A DNA stretch of 6,595 nucleotides from the NCBI GenBank assembly GCA_016206635.1, contig JACQRF010000131.1, positions 1-6,595 of the forward strand. The letters run 5' to 3'. The position numbers were made by a program, and so were the translations under genes. Below, piece after piece: positions 5,952 through 6,595 of this stretch (within the stretch, counting starts at the first letter, position 1; each line of letters starts with the position of its first letter). The DNA is from Candidatus Omnitrophota bacterium (GTDB taxonomy: Bacteria > Omnitrophota > Gorgyraeia > 1-14-0-20-64-10 > JACQQZ01). The notes beneath the pieces were generated by a model, which saw only the letters and a list, made by a program, of their open reading frames with translations, made no database searches and was not told where the DNA came from.

Positions 5952-5992
5952 ACGGCTGAGTTCCTCGAGGGGGAATTCAGCCGTTCTTTTTT
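5952..5992 (+). terminator. Intrinsic terminator of the riboswitch expression platform
   Basis: A 13-bp stem (5952-5964 with 5972-5984, one G-U pair) closes a 7-nt loop at 5965-5971, and the T-rich tract TTCTTTTTT at 5984-5992 follows. It lies 14 nt after the aptamer and upstream of the ribosome binding site. The loop side (5963-5972) can instead pair with aptamer positions 5916-5925 over 10 bp, an evident antiterminator. That arrangement predicts termination when ligand holds the aptamer folded (OFF switch); this direction is inferred. Confidence 0.88.
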
Positions 5993-6001
5993 ATGGATAC
6001 T

Positions 6002-6008
6002 GAGGAGG
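6002..6008 (+). promoter_or_regulatory. Strong ribosome binding site of the riboswitch-controlled gene
   Basis: GAGGAGG ends 7 nt before ATG 6016 (10 nt before a second ATG at 6019). It is the only clear Shine-Dalgarno at a gene start in this window and fixes the start of a gene that runs off the right edge. It lies beyond the terminator, so it is not itself masked by the terminator stem. Confidence 0.85.
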
Positions 6009-6015
6009 ATGCACC

Positions 6016-6595
6016 ATGATGCGCACTCATCGCTGGATCACCGGTGGACTCGTTGTGAGTCTGATGGCCTGGGCCTCCCCCGCCCTGGCGGCAGACGCCG
6101 AAGCCCAGGAGCATGTCGCCCCTGAGGCCATGGAAACGATGGTGAAAGAGCTGCAGGCCAGCGGCCTGTCCGCCGCGGAGGCCCGCGAAATCACCAATCA
6201 AGCGACACGAGAAGTCGTGGGGGAGCGCGAAGGCACTGGCACTGAGCGCGCCGGAGGGGTGCTCGAAGGCACCAATCGCGATCCCTTGGCGTCTCGGCAG
6301 CAAACACAACAGCAAGGCCAAACCCAAGGACAAACCCAAGAGCAAGGCCGCCAACAAACGGAGCAGCAACCGGGTGGCGCTCCCGGCAATCAAGGTGGCA
6401 CCGGTGGCGGTGCCTCCGAACGCGGGATGGAGCGCGGCCAGGGGGAGCGATCGCAAGGGGGCTTTGGTGGCGGCGCCTCCGAGCGCGGGATGGAGCGTGG
6501 CCAAGGGGAGCGGTCGCAAGGGGGCTTTGGTGGCGGCGCCTCCGAGCGCGGCATGGAGCGCGGTCAGGGGGAGTGGTCGCAAGGGGGCTTTGAAC
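6016..6595 (+). CDS. Secreted Gln-rich and Gly/Arg/Glu repeat protein under c-di-GMP riboswitch control (5' part)
   Basis: The frame is open from ATG 6016 to the window end (193 codons), so the C-terminus is missing. Residues 1-25 form a Sec signal peptide, with cleavage after SPALA before ADAEAQ. Residues about 33-65 look like a small helical segment (AMETMVKELQASGL, EAREITNQ). Residues about 95-122 are rich in Gln (QQTQQQGQTQGQTQEQ), and are followed by a Gly-rich spacer and three tandem 21-residue repeats (130-192) built from GGGASERGME, RGQGERSQ and GGF. The third repeat has Trp in place of Arg. I do not recognise a family. Secretion, low complexity, alternating charges and c-di-GMP control would fit a surface or biofilm-matrix protein, but this is inference. 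The A-rich Gln codons make the middle lower in GC than its neighbours. The promoter, riboswitch, terminator and strong ribosome binding site upstream show it is a real gene. Confidence 0.85.
   Translation, partial: MMRTHRWITGGLVVSLMAWASPALAADAEAQEHVAPEAMETMVKELQASGLSAAEAREITNQATREVVGEREGTGTERAGGVLEGTNRDPLASRQQTQQQGQTQGQTQEQGRQQTEQQPGGAPGNQGGTGGGASERGMERGQGERSQGGFGGGASERGMERGQGERSQGGFGGGASERGMERGQGEWSQGGFE
6403..6591 (+). repeat. Three tandem 63-bp (21-codon) in-frame repeats
   Basis: Units lie at 6403-6465, 6466-6528 and 6529-6591, each exactly 63 bp and in frame. Almost all differences are third-base changes (for example GGC/GGT, CGC/CGT, GAA/GAG, CAG/CAA). The only amino-acid change I see is Arg to Trp in unit 3 (CGG to TGG). 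After unit 3 the sequence changes (GAAC), so the array may end or vary beyond the window edge. A smaller duplication of 12 bp (GQTQ) lies at 6316-6339. Confidence 0.95.

Noticed and set aside
5993..6019. Eight-codon mini-ORF (ATG 5993 to TGA 6017-6019) overlapping the repeat-protein start in ATGA
   Set aside because: It begins right after the terminator U-tract without a ribosome binding site; the overlap is probably chance.
5977..6582. Minus-strand 201-codon frame with hydrophobic Ala/Leu repeats
   Set aside because: It is the complement of the tandem repeats and would run backwards through the ribosome binding site and terminator of the plus gene. The plus gene has a promoter candidate, riboswitch, Shine-Dalgarno and signal peptide.
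6403..6591. CRISPR-like array
   Set aside because: The 63-bp units are directly adjacent without spacers, keep reading frame and vary at silent sites, so they are coding tandem repeats.

Overview
This is a GC-rich, gene-dense bacterial window. It comes from a Gram-negative-type organism, since it encodes an outer-membrane barrel candidate and several proteins with Sec signal peptides. The organism respires aerobically (haem-copper oxidase subunits III and IV) and uses cyclic di-GMP signalling (a GEMM-I riboswitch). I cannot name the phylum from the sequence alone.

Layout: (1) 1-507, minus strand: the 5' part of a secreted VanY/M15-type D-Ala carboxypeptidase, cut by the window edge. (2) 533-3752, plus strand: a tightly coupled three-gene operon made of a secreted SH3-NlpC/P60 endopeptidase, an L-Ala-D/L-Glu dipeptide epimerase of the enolase superfamily, and a DUF819 polytopic membrane protein. 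The genes overlap by GTGA stop/start junctions. With the divergent VanY gene they form a cell-wall-peptide processing locus. The endopeptidase would release L-Ala-D-Glu outside the cytoplasm, DUF819 is a candidate importer, and the epimerase would convert the dipeptide inside. (3) 3753-3786: a perfect 34-bp palindrome between convergent genes. (4) 3799-5737, minus strand: an operon transcribed as cytochrome c oxidase subunit III, then subunit IV, then a DUF3187 outer-membrane-type protein. The genes are joined by TGATG overlaps and driven by a near-consensus promoter. (5) 5775-6015: a leader with a plus-strand promoter candidate, a cyclic di-GMP-I riboswitch, an intrinsic terminator and a strong ribosome binding site. 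(6) 6016-6595, plus strand: the 5' part of the riboswitch-controlled gene. It encodes a secreted low-complexity protein with a Gln-rich segment and three tandem 21-residue repeats, and it runs off the window.

The most unusual items are: the 123-bp imperfect palindrome carried in frame inside the DUF819 gene; the c-di-GMP riboswitch, whose P3 strand can pair perfectly over 10 nt with the terminator loop, in front of a repeat protein I do not recognise; the overlapping divergent promoters at 506-534; and -10 elements lying only 8-9 nt from start codons, which suggests leaderless mRNAs.
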